DNA of 64,000 nt, from NCBI RefSeq assembly GCF_018252635.1, contig NZ_JAGTXM010000002.1, forward strand, positions 248,001 to 312,000. Reading direction: 5' to 3'. Both the position numbers and the translations under genes were made by a program. Under the pieces are notes generated by a model. It saw only the letters and a list, made by a program, of their open reading frames with translations. It ran no database searches and was not told the DNA's origin. The stretch's first letter is position 1. The number at the start of each line of letters is the position of its first letter. Below, piece by piece: positions 21,007 to 34,700 of this stretch. This DNA comes from Citrobacter amalonaticus (GTDB lineage Bacteria > Pseudomonadota > Gammaproteobacteria > Enterobacterales > Enterobacteriaceae).

Positions 21007-22018
21007 TTTTTTCCTTAAGCACTTTCAGATAGTCCTGCACTGACCGGTTATGGCTGGCAAGATTAGTATTAAACGTATGACCGCCTTTACCGTCGGCCAC
21101 AAAATAGAGATACGGCGTTTTGGCCGGATGCGCCGCCGCCTTTAGCGAGGCTTCACCCGGCATCGCAATCGGCCCCGGCGGGAGTCCGGTCATCGTGTAA
21201 GTATTATAGGCCGTTGGCGTTTCCAGGTCCGCACGTGAGATCTTGCCATTATAACGCTCCCCCATCCCGTAAATCACCGTGGGATCAGTCTGTAGACGCA
21301 TCCCGATACGCAGACGGTTAATAAAGACGGAGGCAACTTGATCGCGCTCGCTGGCAATGGCCGTCTCTTTTTCAATTATTGAGGCCATCGTCACCAGCTG
21401 ATTTTGATCTTTATACGGCAGCCCTTCCGCGCGCCCTTCCCAGATACGATCAACCGCCTTCACCATCTTCTGATGTGCGCGCTTGAGCAAGGCAATGTCC
21501 GTGGTGTTGGCGGTATACATCCAGGTATCGGGCCAGAACCAGCCCTCCAGACCGTCAGTGCTCTCAAGGCCCAACGCTTTTGCCACGGTTTCGTAGCGAT
21601 CGTCGCTCAGAGTATGTTTGATATAGGGCGCATCACGCAGTTGCTTGAGATAGTCGCTTAAGCGCATCCCCTCCACCAGCCGCAATGGAAACTGTGCCTC
21701 TTTGCCGCTTTCCAGCAGTTGCAGCATCTCGCGAACGCTCATGCCCGGCGTTAAACGATAGGTTCCTGCCTTGAAGTGAGAGAGTTCCGGTTCGACCCGC
21801 AACAACCATTGAAACACGCGGGGACGGTTAATAACCCGGCCCGCATACAGCTGATCGCCCAGGGCCAGACGCCCGGTGCCCGGCTTGAGGGTAAAAATAG
21901 TCTCTTCTTTAATCAAGATGTTACTGTCCGCCAGTTGGCGAACCTTCCACATTCCCGCCCCTGCGGCAATGCCCAGCACTACAGCCAGTAAAAGGACAAC
22001 ACGAAACAATTTTTTCAT
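20996..22018 (-). CDS. mltG: Endolytic peptidoglycan transglycosylase MltG
   Basis: Cleaves nascent glycan strands and sets their length. The 340 residues start with a single membrane anchor (about 4-20), followed by a LysM-like subdomain and the YceG catalytic domain. The catalytic Glu lies in [14 protein letters not shown] (about residue 218), and [10 protein letters not shown] and [10 protein letters not shown] motifs are present. It is two bases after pabC and overlaps tmk. Confidence 0.96.
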   Translation of the reverse strand: MKKLFRVVLLLAVVLGIAAGAGMWKVRQLADSNILIKEETIFTLKPGTGRLALGDQLYAGRVINRPRVFQWLLRVEPELSHFKAGTYRLTPGMSVREMLQLLESGKEAQFPLRLVEGMRLSDYLKQLRDAPYIKHTLSDDRYETVAKALGLESTDGLEGWFWPDTWMYTANTTDIALLKRAHQKMVKAVDRIWEGRAEGLPYKDQNQLVTMASIIEKETAIASERDQVASVFINRLRIGMRLQTDPTVIYGMGERYNGKISRADLETPTAYNTYTMTGLPPGPIAMPGEASLKAAAHPAKTPYLYFVADGKGGHTFNTNLASHNRSVQDYLKVLKEKNAQ

Positions 22019-22020
22019 GA

Positions 22021-22830
22021 CTAATTAGGATGCTCACACAATGGGGCCAGAAACTTAAATAATGCACGTGAAGACAATGGGTTAATGCCATAAGCCCGCA
22101 CGGGTACGATCGGCATCAGCGCATTGCAGATCACCATTTCATCGGCGTGTTGCAACGCTTCTTCACGGGCATTGATTTCGACAACCTGAAAAGAAGATTG
22201 TGCCAGTTTCTGGATACAGAATTGTCGCATAATACCGTTCACTCCCGCCTGATCGAGGCGCGGCGTATAGACCACATTGTCTTTTCGCCAGAATAAATTA
22301 GCCGCACAGCATTCCGTAACCCAGCCCTCACTGTCAAGAACCAACGCCTCATCGGCGTCCGTCTGCTCAAGATGAGAGCGGATCAATACCTGCTCGAGCC
22401 GGTTCAGGTGTTTGATGCCAGCGAGCAAGGGGTTACGCCCCAGACGAACCGGGCTTAAGGCAAGCGTGATCCCCTGTTCGCACCAGCGGTCATAATGCTG
22501 CGGATAGGTGGAGACAGAGAGAATGCGGGTGCTGTCGCAACACTGCGCGCCGCTGTATCCTCGCCCCCCGCTCCCACGGCTGATAATCACCTTCAGTACC
22601 GCTCGCGAATGACCTGCGGCCAGTACGGTCATTTCTCGCTCAAGCACATCCCAGTCATCAAATGCAATCAGCAATGTCGCGCAGGCCGCCTGCAAACGCC
22701 GCAAATGCGCTGCAAGCAGCGATATCGTGCCGTTGACAATGCGCGCAGTGGTAAAGCAGCCGTCGCCAAACTGGATGGCGCGATCGCTTGCGGGAAGGGA
22801 TCCCTGTTCACGGCCATTGATCAAGAACAT
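22021..22830 (-). CDS. pabC: Aminodeoxychorismate lyase PabC
   Basis: A PLP enzyme that converts 4-amino-4-deoxychorismate to p-aminobenzoate and pyruvate in folate synthesis. The 269-residue fold-type IV protein shows the PLP lysine in [12 protein letters not shown] and the motif [14 protein letters not shown]. It is next to mltG and separated from fabF by a terminator, so it may have its own promoter in the spacer. Confidence 0.95.
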   Translation of the reverse strand: MFLINGREQGSLPASDRAIQFGDGCFTTARIVNGTISLLAAHLRRLQAACATLLIAFDDWDVLEREMTVLAAGHSRAVLKVIISRGSGGRGYSGAQCCDSTRILSVSTYPQHYDRWCEQGITLALSPVRLGRNPLLAGIKHLNRLEQVLIRSHLEQTDADEALVLDSEGWVTECCAANLFWRKDNVVYTPRLDQAGVNGIMRQFCIQKLAQSSFQVVEINAREEALQHADEMVICNALMPIVPVRAYGINPLSSRALFKFLAPLCEHPN

Positions 22831-22900
22831 AGTGGCTCCTTATGCATGGCCCGTTAGTGTCGCAGGATGGTTGGCGCCGGACAAGGGAAGAAAATGCAAT

Positions 22901-22927
22901 AAAAAAGGCCCGACAAGCGGACCTTTT
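22901..22927 (-). terminator. Terminator after fabF
   Basis: On the minus strand AAAAGGTCCG and CGGGCCTTTTTT pair with one mismatch around a 5-base loop and run into Ts. It lies about 20 bp past the fabF stop. Confidence 0.8.
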
Positions 22928-22948
22928 CTCCAGGATGCAGAACCGCGA

Positions 22949-24513
<1,565 letters not shown>

Positions 24514-24668
24514 ACTCTTAAATTTCCTATCAAAACTCGCTTTCGCGATGGTTTTCGTAGTGTATAAAATGTTGAAAAATTTGCAACTAAATCCCGGCAG
24601 GTCTTACCACGATTTTACGTTATTTTGAGGCCAAGCCCTACAATAACGCAAATATTTTTCAATCGTGG

Positions 24669-25403
24669 TTAAACCATATACATCCCGCCGTTGACGTGCA
24701 AAGTCTCACCCGTGATGTAACCTGCTTCGTCAGAGGCTAAAAATGCAACCGCACTGGCGATCTCTTTCGGATCGCCAAGACGACCTGCAGGAACTGCCGC
24801 CAACGTACCCGCACGCTGCTCATCAGTCAGCGCACGCGTCATGTCCGTTTCAATAAAGCCCGGAGCAACAACGTTCACCGTAATACCGCGGGACGCAACT
24901 TCACGCGCCAACGATTTACTGAAGCCGATCAGACCCGCTTTCGCCGCAGCGTAGTTTGTCTGACCCGCATTTCCCATGGTACCAACCACAGAACCGACAG
25001 TGATAATACGCCCATGACGCTTTTTCATCATAGCCCGCATTACCGCTTTTGACAGGCGGAAAACAGATGAAAGATTGGTTTCGAGAATATCGTTCCACTC
25101 ATCATCTTTCATTCGCATCAGCAGGTTATCACGTGTGATACCGGCATTATTGACCAGGATATCCACTTCACCAAATTCTGCGCGAATTTTTTCCAGAACA
25201 GATTCGATAGATGCCGGATCAGTCACATTCAACATCAGACCTTTACCTTTAGCACCTAAGTAATCGCTAATGGCCTGAGCGCCACTTTCGCTGGTCGCGG
25301 TACCGATAACGGTCGCGCCACGGGCAACGAGCGTCTCTGCAATTGCGCGGCCAATGCCACGACTTGCACCGGTAACCAGCGCGATTTTTCCTTCAAAACT
25401 CAT
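24669..25403 (-). CDS. fabG: 3-oxoacyl-ACP reductase FabG
   Basis: NADPH-dependent reduction of beta-ketoacyl-ACP. The 244-residue short-chain dehydrogenase has TGASRGIG at 11-18, the NNAGITRD motif, catalytic Ser in GSVVGTMG, and YAAAK (Tyr/Lys). It is 12 bp after fabD in the fabHDG cluster. Confidence 0.97.
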   Translation of the reverse strand: MSFEGKIALVTGASRGIGRAIAETLVARGATVIGTATSESGAQAISDYLGAKGKGLMLNVTDPASIESVLEKIRAEFGEVDILVNNAGITRDNLLMRMKDDEWNDILETNLSSVFRLSKAVMRAMMKKRHGRIITVGSVVGTMGNAGQTNYAAAKAGLIGFSKSLAREVASRGITVNVVAPGFIETDMTRALTDEQRAGTLAAVPAGRLGDPKEIASAVAFLASDEAGYITGETLHVNGGMYMV

Positions 25404-25415
25404 GGTGTTCCTCTT

Positions 25416-26345
25416 TTATTGCGCAAGTGCCGCCGACATCGCCGCCGGTTCGTTCAGAGCCGAGGCAGTCAGAGTATCAACAATACGTTTCGTCAGGCCC
25501 GTAAGTACTTTACCCGGTCCCACTTCATACAGGTGCTCGACACCTTGCGACGCCATTAATTCGACGCTCTTCGTCCACTGTACCGGACTGTACAACTGGC
25601 GCACTAACGCATCGCGAATGGCATTCGCGTCAGTTTCGCACTTCACATCCACATTGTTAATAACCGATACAGACGGCGCGTTAAAGGTAATGTTTGCTAA
25701 TTCAGCCGCCAGTTTTTCCGCTGCTGGCTTCATCAGCGCACAGTGAGACGGCACGCTCACCGGTAACGGCAGCGCACGTTTCGCACCGGCAGCTTTACAG
25801 GCTGCACCGGCACGCTCAACGGCTTCTTTGTGTCCGGCGATAACAACCTGCCCCGGTGAGTTATAGTTCACCGGCGAGACCACCTGGCCTTCCGCGGCGT
25901 CTTCGCACGCTTTCGCGATGGACGCATCGTCGAGACCAATAATAGCTGACATGCCGCCTGTGCCTTCCGGAACCGCTTCCTGCATGAATTTACCACGCAG
26001 TTCAACCAGACGCACTGCGTCAGCAAAATTAATAACACCGGCGCAAACCAGCGCAGAGTATTCACCAAGGCTATGGCCCGCCATCAACACAGGCGCTTTA
26101 CCGCCCAGCTGTTGCCAGACGCGATACAGCGCAACGGACGCGGTTAGAAGCGCAGGCTGCGTCTGCCAGGTCTTGTTCAGTTCTTCAGCCGGCCCCTGTT
26201 GAGTCAGCGCCCACAGGTCATAACCCAGCGCCGCAGAAGCTTCAGCAAACGTCTCTTCGACGATGGGGTAGCTTGCCGCCATGTCGGCTAACATCCCAAC
26301 GGTCTGGGAACCCTGTCCAGGGAACACAAATGCGAATTGCGTCAT
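25416..26345 (-). CDS. fabD: Malonyl-CoA:ACP transacylase FabD
   Basis: Transfers malonyl from CoA to ACP. The 309-residue protein has nucleophile S92 in AGHSLGEYSAL, the oxyanion-hole motif GQGSQ at 10-14, and the partner His in VSVPSHCALM. It follows fabH by 15 bp. Confidence 0.97.
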   Translation of the reverse strand: MTQFAFVFPGQGSQTVGMLADMAASYPIVEETFAEASAALGYDLWALTQQGPAEELNKTWQTQPALLTASVALYRVWQQLGGKAPVLMAGHSLGEYSALVCAGVINFADAVRLVELRGKFMQEAVPEGTGGMSAIIGLDDASIAKACEDAAEGQVVSPVNYNSPGQVVIAGHKEAVERAGAACKAAGAKRALPLPVSVPSHCALMKPAAEKLAAELANITFNAPSVSVINNVDVKCETDANAIRDALVRQLYSPVQWTKSVELMASQGVEHLYEVGPGKVLTGLTKRIVDTLTASALNEPAAMSAALAQ

Positions 26346-26360
26346 GTTTAAATCCTTATA

Positions 26361-27314
26361 CTAGAAACGAACCAGCGCGGAGCCCCAGGTGAATCCACCG
26401 CCAAAGGCTTCAAGCAACACAAGCTGACCTTCTTTGATACGTCCGTCACGCACGGCTTCATCCAGCGCACAAGGAACGGAGGCCGCAGACGTGTTGCCGT
26501 GTCTGTCCAGTGTCACCACCACATTGTCCATCGACATGCCCAGTTTTTTAGCGGTCGCGCTGATGATACGCAGGTTGGCCTGGTGCGGAACCAGCCAGTC
26601 GAGTTCTGAACGATCCAGGTTATTGGCCGCCAGCGTTTCGTCGACAATATGTGCAAGCTCGGTAACAGCCACTTTGAACACTTCATTGCCTGCCATCGTC
26701 AGATGAATCGAATTTTCCGGATTCACGCGATCGGCATTCGGCAGCGTCAGCAGTTCGCCGTAGCGGCCATCAGCATGCAGATGGGTTGAGATAATGCCCG
26801 GCTTGTCGGAGGCGCTCAGCACTACAGCACCTGCACCATCGCCAAAAATAATGATTGTGCCACGATCGCCTGGATCGCAGGTGCGTGCCAGAACATCAGA
26901 ACCGACCACCAGCGCATGTTTGACCGCGCCGGATTTAACGTACATATCGGCGACGCTCAAGGCGTAGGTAAAGCCGGCACAGGCTGCGGCGACGTCAAAC
27001 GCCGGACAGCCTTTGATGCCCAGCATATTTTGAATCTGACATGCTGCGCTGGGGAATGCATGTGTTGCTGAGGTGGTCGCTACCACAATCAAGCCAATCT
27101 GTTCTTTATCAATGCCCGCCATTTCCAGCGCGCGTTGCGCCGCCGCAAATCCCATCGTTGAGACGGTTTCATTCGGCGCAGCAATATGGCGTTCACGAAT
27201 ACCTGTACGGGTGACAATCCACTCGTCAGACGTATCGACCATTTTTTCCAGATCGGCGTTAGTCCGCACCTGTTCAGGCAGATAACTGCCAGTACCAATA
27301 ATCTTTGTATACAT
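26361..27314 (-). CDS. fabH: Beta-ketoacyl-ACP synthase III FabH
   Basis: Starts fatty-acid synthesis by condensing acetyl-CoA with malonyl-ACP. The 317-residue enzyme has C112 in [11 protein letters not shown], His in [11 protein letters not shown], and Asn in HGNTSAAS, the expected Cys-His-Asn triad. It is 77 bp after plsX. Confidence 0.97.
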   Translation of the reverse strand: MYTKIIGTGSYLPEQVRTNADLEKMVDTSDEWIVTRTGIRERHIAAPNETVSTMGFAAAQRALEMAGIDKEQIGLIVVATTSATHAFPSAACQIQNMLGIKGCPAFDVAAACAGFTYALSVADMYVKSGAVKHALVVGSDVLARTCDPGDRGTIIIFGDGAGAVVLSASDKPGIISTHLHADGRYGELLTLPNADRVNPENSIHLTMAGNEVFKVAVTELAHIVDETLAANNLDRSELDWLVPHQANLRIISATAKKLGMSMDNVVVTLDRHGNTSAASVPCALDEAVRDGRIKEGQLVLLEAFGGGFTWGSALVRF

Positions 27315-27391
27315 GTACGCTCAGTCACTTTATGGTTATATACCGCGCATCACAACGGCTAAGAGGCTGGGGCTCTCACGCCACACCGTGT

Positions 27392-28468
27392 TCAGTGTGG
27401 CTGTGATGTGTCGCCATTGCCAGCGTCCAGCATTGTAAATCCAGCTGGGTATACAGATTCCAGGCGAGCGGCAATTCGCTGAGGAACTTGTCGCTGCACC
27501 GCCTGCACTGCCTGTTCAATCGCGACGGTAAAAGCTCGCTGATTGGCCGCACCATGACTTTTTATCACCGTGCCGCGCAATCCTAACAGACAGGCGCCAT
27601 TATACTGGTCGGGGTTGAGGTGACTGAATCGCCTCGTCAGGCTTTTTTGTAACCAACGTTTTAATATCAGCAGCCACCACGACCGTTTTTTACCTTCACC
27701 CTGAGATTTCAGCAGTGAAAGGAACATTCTGACAACACCTTCCATCGTCTTTAATGTGACATTGCCTGTAAAACCGTCACATACCAGAACATCCGTTTTC
27801 CCCGTCAATAACTCATTGGCTTCAAGATAGCCGATGTAATTGATGGAAGGGATCGTTTTTAGCACCACAGAGGCATCCCGAATGCTGTCGAGGCCCTTGG
27901 TTTCTTCTTCGCCGATGTTGAGTAAGGCCACGCGAGGGTTGGTGATACCGACCACTTCTTCCGCAAGCACCGAGCCCATAATGGCAAATTGCACCAGCAT
28001 TTTGCTGTCGCAATCGACATTCGCCCCCAAATCGAGGACCACCGTCTTTCCTTTCTGCTGATGCGGCAACACCGTCACCAGCGCAGGACGCTCAATACCG
28101 TCGAGCGGTTTGAGCAATAATTTTGCAAGGCCCATCAGCGCACCGGTATTTCCGGCGCTAACGCAGGCTTGTGCTCGCCCTTCCTTCACGAGTTCCAGCG
28201 CCACACGCATTGAGCTCCCGCGACTGGCGCGGATTGCCTGCGAAGGCCGGGCATCACTGGCGATAACTGACTGTGCAGGGATAATCTGCAGACGCGAACG
28301 TTGTTCAAAGTCAGCTTTAGCAAGTAATGGCGTGATTGTATCGGGATCCCCGACTAAAAGAAGTGTGAGTTGTGAATTAGAATTCAGTGCCTGCAATGCT
28401 GCAGGCACTGTCACGGAAGGGCCAAAATCGCCCCCCATGACATCTAACGCCAGGGTTAGACGTATCAA
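27392..28468 (-). CDS. plsX: Phosphate acyltransferase PlsX
   Basis: Makes acyl-phosphate from acyl-ACP, linking fatty-acid synthesis to phospholipid synthesis. TTG at 28468 opens a 358-residue protein beginning [17 protein letters not shown], matching the E. coli start position; a longer frame adds 13 unrelated residues. Conserved blocks include [10 protein letters not shown] and VCDGFTGNV. The last residues (TSQPH) differ from E. coli, and a hairpin spans the stop codon. It lies downstream of rpmF. Confidence 0.94.
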   Translation of the reverse strand: MIRLTLALDVMGGDFGPSVTVPAALQALNSNSQLTLLLVGDPDTITPLLAKADFEQRSRLQIIPAQSVIASDARPSQAIRASRGSSMRVALELVKEGRAQACVSAGNTGALMGLAKLLLKPLDGIERPALVTVLPHQQKGKTVVLDLGANVDCDSKMLVQFAIMGSVLAEEVVGITNPRVALLNIGEEETKGLDSIRDASVVLKTIPSINYIGYLEANELLTGKTDVLVCDGFTGNVTLKTMEGVVRMFLSLLKSQGEGKKRSWWLLILKRWLQKSLTRRFSHLNPDQYNGACLLGLRGTVIKSHGAANQRAFTVAIEQAVQAVQRQVPQRIAARLESVYPAGFTMLDAGNGDTSQPH

Positions 28469-28614
28469 AGTCGTTTCGCCGCCTGGTTCGGTATTTCCCC
28501 GCAGCAACGGGGAATTTCCTCACTAAGCTTCATCACACGGATTCTCTTCGTCTCTTACGTGAGAGAGGCATTAACCGCCTGCCTGCAACGTAAAATTCGT
28601 TGAGGAACGCGTGA

Positions 28615-28800
<186 letters not shown>

Positions 28801-28804
28801 TCAA

Positions 28805-29338
<534 letters not shown>

Positions 29339-29523
29339 TTAACTTTGTAACGTCATATAGTCAAAGAAAAAGGCAGCCTGCGGTTGCCTTTTGCCAATAA
29401 TTCGCACACATTGCGGTTTACAGACTTATTTTCGCTCAGGAGACGCCACAACGGCACGCCTGAAGGACGAAGAGCATAGTTTAAAATGGCTCTCATCAAT
29501 ACGCTATATCTGGTGGAAAAAAT

Positions 29524-30108
29524 ATGCCTAATCTCATTCTTGCCTCCACATCACCCTGGCGCCGCGCCCTGCTGGAAAAACTGGCGATGCCCTTTGAATG
29601 CGCGGCCCCTGAGGTAGACGAAACGCCGATGCCCGCAGAGAGTCCTCGCCATTTAGTCAACCGTCTGGCGCAAGAGAAAGCCCAATCGCTGGCTCACCGC
29701 TTTCCGTCACATCTTATTATTGGTTCCGATCAGGTGTGTGTACTGGATGGAGAAATCACCGGTAAGCCATTAACAGAAGAGAAAGCCTGTCAACAGTTGG
29801 CCAAAGCCAGCGGTAATATCATTACGTTCTATACCGGTCTGGCGCTGTATAACTCCGCGACGGGACATTTACAGACCGAGGTAGAGCCCTTTGACGTTCA
29901 CTTCCGCCATCTCAGCGAAACGGAAATTGAAGACTATGTGCGCAAAGAACGCCCACTGCACTGCGCAGGGAGTTTTAAAAGCGAAGGACTAGGAATTGCG
30001 CTCTTTGAACGATTAGAGGGGCGCGACCCGAACACACTGATTGGTTTACCGCTGATCGCGCTGTGTCAGATGTTACGTCGGGAAGAGATGAACCCGCTGA
30101 AAGCATAA
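29524..30108 (+). CDS. yceF: 7-methyl-GTP pyrophosphatase YceF (Maf family)
   Basis: A nucleotide house-cleaning enzyme that hydrolyses m7GTP to m7GMP. The 194-residue Maf fold shows the N-terminal [15 protein letters not shown], the catalytic [12 protein letters not shown] (Asp), and the C-terminal [13 protein letters not shown]. It is divergent from yceD and followed by REP units that separate it from convergent rluC. Confidence 0.94.
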   Translation: MPNLILASTSPWRRALLEKLAMPFECAAPEVDETPMPAESPRHLVNRLAQEKAQSLAHRFPSHLIIGSDQVCVLDGEITGKPLTEEKACQQLAKASGNIITFYTGLALYNSATGHLQTEVEPFDVHFRHLSETEIEDYVRKERPLHCAGSFKSEGLGIALFERLEGRDPNTLIGLPLIALCQMLRREEMNPLKA

Positions 30109-30117
30109 CCGTGTCTT

Positions 30118-30191
30118 GCCTGATGGCGCTACGCTTATCAGGCCTACCCATGATTTGTAGGCCTGACAAGTGGCATTCGCGGCAATCAGGC
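30118..30191. repeat. REP pair between yceF and rluC
   Basis: One unit (GCCTGATGGCGCTACGC from 30118 to 30147) and an opposing degenerate unit from 30157 to about 30191. The second overlaps the rluC stop codon. Confidence 0.85.
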
Positions 30192-31139
30192 GGGTTTACG
30201 TAACGCCTGCAAGCAACACTTCAACTGATCGTCCATCGGCGCTTCAATACGCAGCACCTCTCCCGTTCCCGGATGGGTAAATTTCAGCGCCGCCGCGTGC
30301 AGGAAAAGACGGGTCAAACCGGTTCCCGCCAGTTGCTTATCGAACTCACGGTCGCCATAGCGATCGTCAAAAGCAATAGGATGACCCGCATACTGCGTGT
30401 GCACGCGAATCTGGTGCGTACGGCCCGTCACCGGGCTACAGCGAACCAGCGTGGCAAACGCGTAACGTTCTTCTACCTTAAAGCGCGTTTCAGACGGTTT
30501 GCCTTCCTGGTTCACTCGCACAATACGCTCGCCGCTTTGCAGGATGTTTTTCAACAACGGTGCCTGTACGGTTTTGACATGCGACTGCCATTGTCCGCGC
30601 ACGAGGGCGAGATAATCTTTCTGCATCCCCTTCTCGCGCAACTGCTCATGCAGCGAACGCAGTGCTGAACGTTTCTTCGCGACCAACAGCACGCCCGACG
30701 TATCGCGGTCAAGACGGTGTACCAGCTCAAGAAAACGCGCCTCAGGACGCAACGCCCGTAACCCTTCGATCACACCAAAGCTTAACCCGCTGCCGCCATG
30801 CACAGCGGTTCCCGACGGCTTGTTCAGCACCAGGATATGGTCGTCTTCATAAAGGATAACGTCCGCCAGCGCCGCCACTTTTTGCAGATGCGGTGAAACG
30901 GCCTCTTCTTCACGTTCCGCCACGCGAACAGGCGGAATACGCACTTCATCACCCGCTTCCAGTTTGTATTCGGGTTTAATGCGTTTTTTATTCACCCGCA
31001 CTTCGCCTTTACGCAAAATGCGATAAATCATACTTTTCGGCACGCCTTTAAGCTGCGTGCGCAAAAAGTTATCAATGCGTTGCCCCGCTTCGTCAGCAGT
31101 AATAGCAACCATTCTTACGGATGGAGTCTCTGTTTTCAT
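30186..31139 (-). CDS. rluC: 23S rRNA pseudouridine synthase RluC
   Basis: Isomerises uridines 955, 2504 and 2580 of 23S rRNA in E. coli. The 317-residue protein has an N-terminal S4 RNA-binding domain (about 18-80) and a RluA-type catalytic domain with Asp in HRLDRDTSGVLLVAKK. ATG at 31139 matches the usual MKTETPS start; a longer frame would add 26 residues. It is divergent from rne. Two residues are deleted near the AGTGL segment compared with E. coli. Confidence 0.94.
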   Translation of the reverse strand: MKTETPSVRMVAITADEAGQRIDNFLRTQLKGVPKSMIYRILRKGEVRVNKKRIKPEYKLEAGDEVRIPPVRVAEREEEAVSPHLQKVAALADVILYEDDHILVLNKPSGTAVHGGSGLSFGVIEGLRALRPEARFLELVHRLDRDTSGVLLVAKKRSALRSLHEQLREKGMQKDYLALVRGQWQSHVKTVQAPLLKNILQSGERIVRVNQEGKPSETRFKVEERYAFATLVRCSPVTGRTHQIRVHTQYAGHPIAFDDRYGDREFDKQLAGTGLTRLFLHAAALKFTHPGTGEVLRIEAPMDDQLKCCLQALRKPA

Positions 31140-31711
31140 GGGGGCCGATTCTAAATAGCCGTAAGGATTAGCGCCACTCATTTTTCTATGCTTATATTTA
31201 TCTTTATCCTTCTTCACTCACATGCTTCATGACTGATTTGGTGGTTATTAAACCAATCACCGGGCATAAGTGAAAAAACTGTGAGTAAGCGGGTGATAAA
31301 TGGTAAAAGTCATCTTGCTATAACAAGGTTAGCAGTGGAATAATGTCACCGTTTCCGTGCTGAATCTTGTTAAAACAAGGAATTTTACGGAAAGACCCAT
31401 TTTGTCCGGACGATCATCCACGCAGCAATGGCGTAAGACGTATTGATCTTTCAGACAGTTAGCGGGCTGCGGGTTGCAGTCCTTACCGGTAGATCGGATC
31501 TTCTCTGGAGAGTAATACCCAGGCGGTTCCCCTGATAATTGCGCTGTGTTTCCGTATGAAACGCAGGCAACCGACACTCTGCGCCTCTTTGAGCTGACGA
31601 TAACCGTGAGGTTGGCGACGCGAATAGACACGAGGCCATCGGTTCACACCCGGAAAGGCAATACTCTGCCCGCAGCTTAGTCGTCAATGTAAGAATAATG
31701 AGTAAGTTACG
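31140..31711. promoter_or_regulatory. rluC-rne divergent region with long rne 5' leader
   Basis: 572 bp without a gene. The part from about 31350 to 31711 closely resembles the E. coli rne leader (361 nt there), including the stretch around 31580-31690 that forms the hairpins sensed by RNase E to autoregulate its own mRNA. Short frames here have no family resemblance. The rne promoters should lie near 31250-31350; I cannot assign them exactly. Confidence 0.8.
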
Positions 31712-34700
31712 ATGAAAAGAATGTTAATCAACGCAACTCAGCAGGAAGAGTTGCGTGTTGCCCTTGTAGATGGGCAGCGTCTGTACGACCTGGATATTGA
31801 AAGTCCTGGACATGAACAGAAAAAAGCGAACATCTATAAAGGCAAAATTACCCGTATTGAACCGAGTCTGGAAGCCGCTTTTGTTGATTACGGCGCTGAA
31901 CGTCACGGTTTCCTCCCGTTAAAAGAAATTGCCCGCGAATATTTCCCAGCCAATTATAACGCTCATGGTCGTCCTAACATCAAAGATGTGCTGCGCGAAG
32001 GCCAGGAAGTTATCGTGCAGATTGATAAAGAAGAACGCGGCAACAAAGGCGCTGCGCTGACCACCTTTATCAGCCTGGCGGGCAGCTATCTGGTTCTGAT
32101 GCCAAACAACCCGCGTGCAGGCGGTATTTCTCGTCGCATTGAAGGCGATGACCGTACCGAACTGAAAGAAGCGCTGGCCAGTCTTGAGCTGCCAGATGGC
32201 ATGGGTCTTATCGTACGTACTGCGGGTGTAGGCAAATCTGCCGAAGCGCTGCAGTGGGACTTAAGCTTCCGTCTGAAACACTGGGAAGCCATTCAGAAAG
32301 CCGCTGAAAGCCGCCCTGCTCCGTTCCTGATCCACCAGGAAAGCAATGTGATTGTTCGCGCCTTCCGCGACTATCTGCGTCAGGATATCGGTGAAATCCT
32401 TATCGATAACCCGAAAGTGCTCGAACTGGCGCGTCAGCATATCGCCGCGTTGGGTCGTCCGGATTTCAGTAGCAAAATCAAGCTCTACACCGGTGAAATC
32501 CCGCTGTTCAGCCACTATCAGATCGAGTCACAGATTGAATCCGCCTTCCAGCGTGAAGTGCGTCTGCCTTCCGGTGGCTCCATCGTTATCGACAGCACCG
32601 AAGCGTTAACCGCCATCGACATCAACTCCGCTCGCGCAACACGCGGCGGCGATATCGAAGAAACCGCGTTTAACACCAATCTGGAAGCGGCTGATGAAAT
32701 CGCCCGTCAGTTGCGCCTGCGCGACCTCGGCGGCCTGATCGTCATCGATTTCATCGACATGACCCCGGTACGCCACCAGCGTGCGGTGGAAAACCGCCTA
32801 CGCGAAGCGGTTCGTCAGGATCGTGCGCGTATCCAGATCAGCCATATTTCTCGCTTCGGCCTGCTGGAAATGTCCCGTCAGCGCCTGAGCCCGTCGTTGG
32901 GCGAGTCCAGCCATCACGTCTGCCCACGCTGTAGCGGTACCGGCACCGTGCGTGATAACGAGTCGCTGTCCCTGTCTATTCTGCGTCTGATTGAAGAAGA
33001 AGCGCTGAAAGAGAATACTCAGGAAGTTCACGCGATTGTACCTGTGCCGATTGCGTCCTATCTGCTCAACGAAAAACGTACAGCCGTTAATGCGATTGAA
33101 ACCCGTCAGGATGGCGTGCGCTGTGTGATCGTACCAAACGATCAAATGGAAACGCCGCACTACTCTGTCCTGCGCGTCCGTAAAGGTGAAGAGACCCCGA
33201 CCCTGAGCTACATGCTGCCGAAGCTGCATGAAGAGGCGATGGCGTTACCGTCTGAAGAAGAGTTCGCCGAGCGTAAGCGTCCAGAGCAGCCAGCGCTTGC
33301 CACCTTCGCGATGCCAGAAGTTCCGCCTGCGCCAACACCTGCTGAACCGCCGGTGAAAGCCGCTGCGCCGAAGGCCGCCGTTGCGCCAGCCGCCCCTGCG
33401 GAGCCGGGTCTGTTGAGCCGTTTCTTAAGTGCCCTGAAATCGCTGTTCAGCGGTAGTGAAGAAGTGAAACCAGCCGAGCAACCTGCGCCGAAAGCCGCAG
33501 AAAAGCCGGAGCGTCAGCAGGATCGCCGTAAACGTCAGAACAACCGTCGTGACCGTAACGATCGCAACGAGCGTCGTGATAACCGCGACAGCCGTGGTGA
33601 ACGTTCTGAGAGTGGTGAAAATCGCGACGAGAATCGTCGCAACCGCCGTAATGCCCAACAGAATGCCGAAAACCGTGATAACCGTCAGCCATCAACTGAT
33701 GTAGCGGATAAGGCGAAGTCGGGTGATGAACAGCAGCAGCCGCGTCGCGAACGTAACCGCCGTCGCAATGAAGATAAACGTCAGGCGCAGCAGGAAGTGA
33801 AGGCGCTGAATCTTGACGAACAGCAGACAGCTGAGACCGAACAGGAAGAGCGCGTTCGTCAGGCCCAACCGCGCCGTAAACAGCGTCAGTTGAACCAGAA
33901 AGTGCGTTACGACGACAAGGTCTCCGACGTGGAAGGGGTAGAAACTGCAACCACGGAATCGAACGTTGTCGAACCGATCGCAGCACAAGCTGCACCGGCA
34001 CAAAGCACTGAACTGGTGAAAGTTCCTCTGCCTGTCGTGACAGAAGCGACTTCTGAGCAGGATGACAATGGTGAAGCGCGTGATAACGGTGGCATGCCGC
34101 GCCGTTCTCGTCGTTCCCCACGCCATCTGCGTGTGAGCGGCCAGCGTCGTCGTCGTTATCGTGACGAACGTTACCCGTTGCAGTCGCCGATGCCGCTGAC
34201 AGTTGCCTGCGCTTCGCCAGAAATGGCGTCTGGCAAAGTGTGGATCCGCTACCCGGTGGCACGTCCTCAGGATGCACAGCCTGAAGCACAAGAAATCGAA
34301 CAGGTGCAGGTACAACCGGCAGTGACCGAACCGCAAGTCATTGCTGCTGCCGTTGAAACCGTTGCCGCAGTCGAACCGAACGTTGAAACTGTCGTTGAAA
34401 CGGTGGCTGAAGCGCCCGTTCAGGCTGAAGCAGTGGTTGAAACCACCCATCCGGAAGTGATTGCCACCCCGGTTGTTGAGCAACCGCAGGTAATTGACGA
34501 TGCCGATGTCCCTGTCGCTGAAGAAGTTGCCGCACAGGCGGAACCCATCGCTGAGCCCCAGGAAATTGCTCCGGTGATTGAAGAGACGTCTGCAGTCGTC
34601 GCGGTAGAACCTGAAACAGTGGCGGTAGAACCTGAAGTGGTTGCCGAGCCTGAAGTGGTTGCCGAAACTGAAGTGGTTGCCGAGACTGAAATCGTTGCAG

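Noticed and set aside
31329-31687. Small frames in the rne leader
   Set aside because: They overlap the known structured RNA leader, lack ribosome-binding sites and do not look like proteins.
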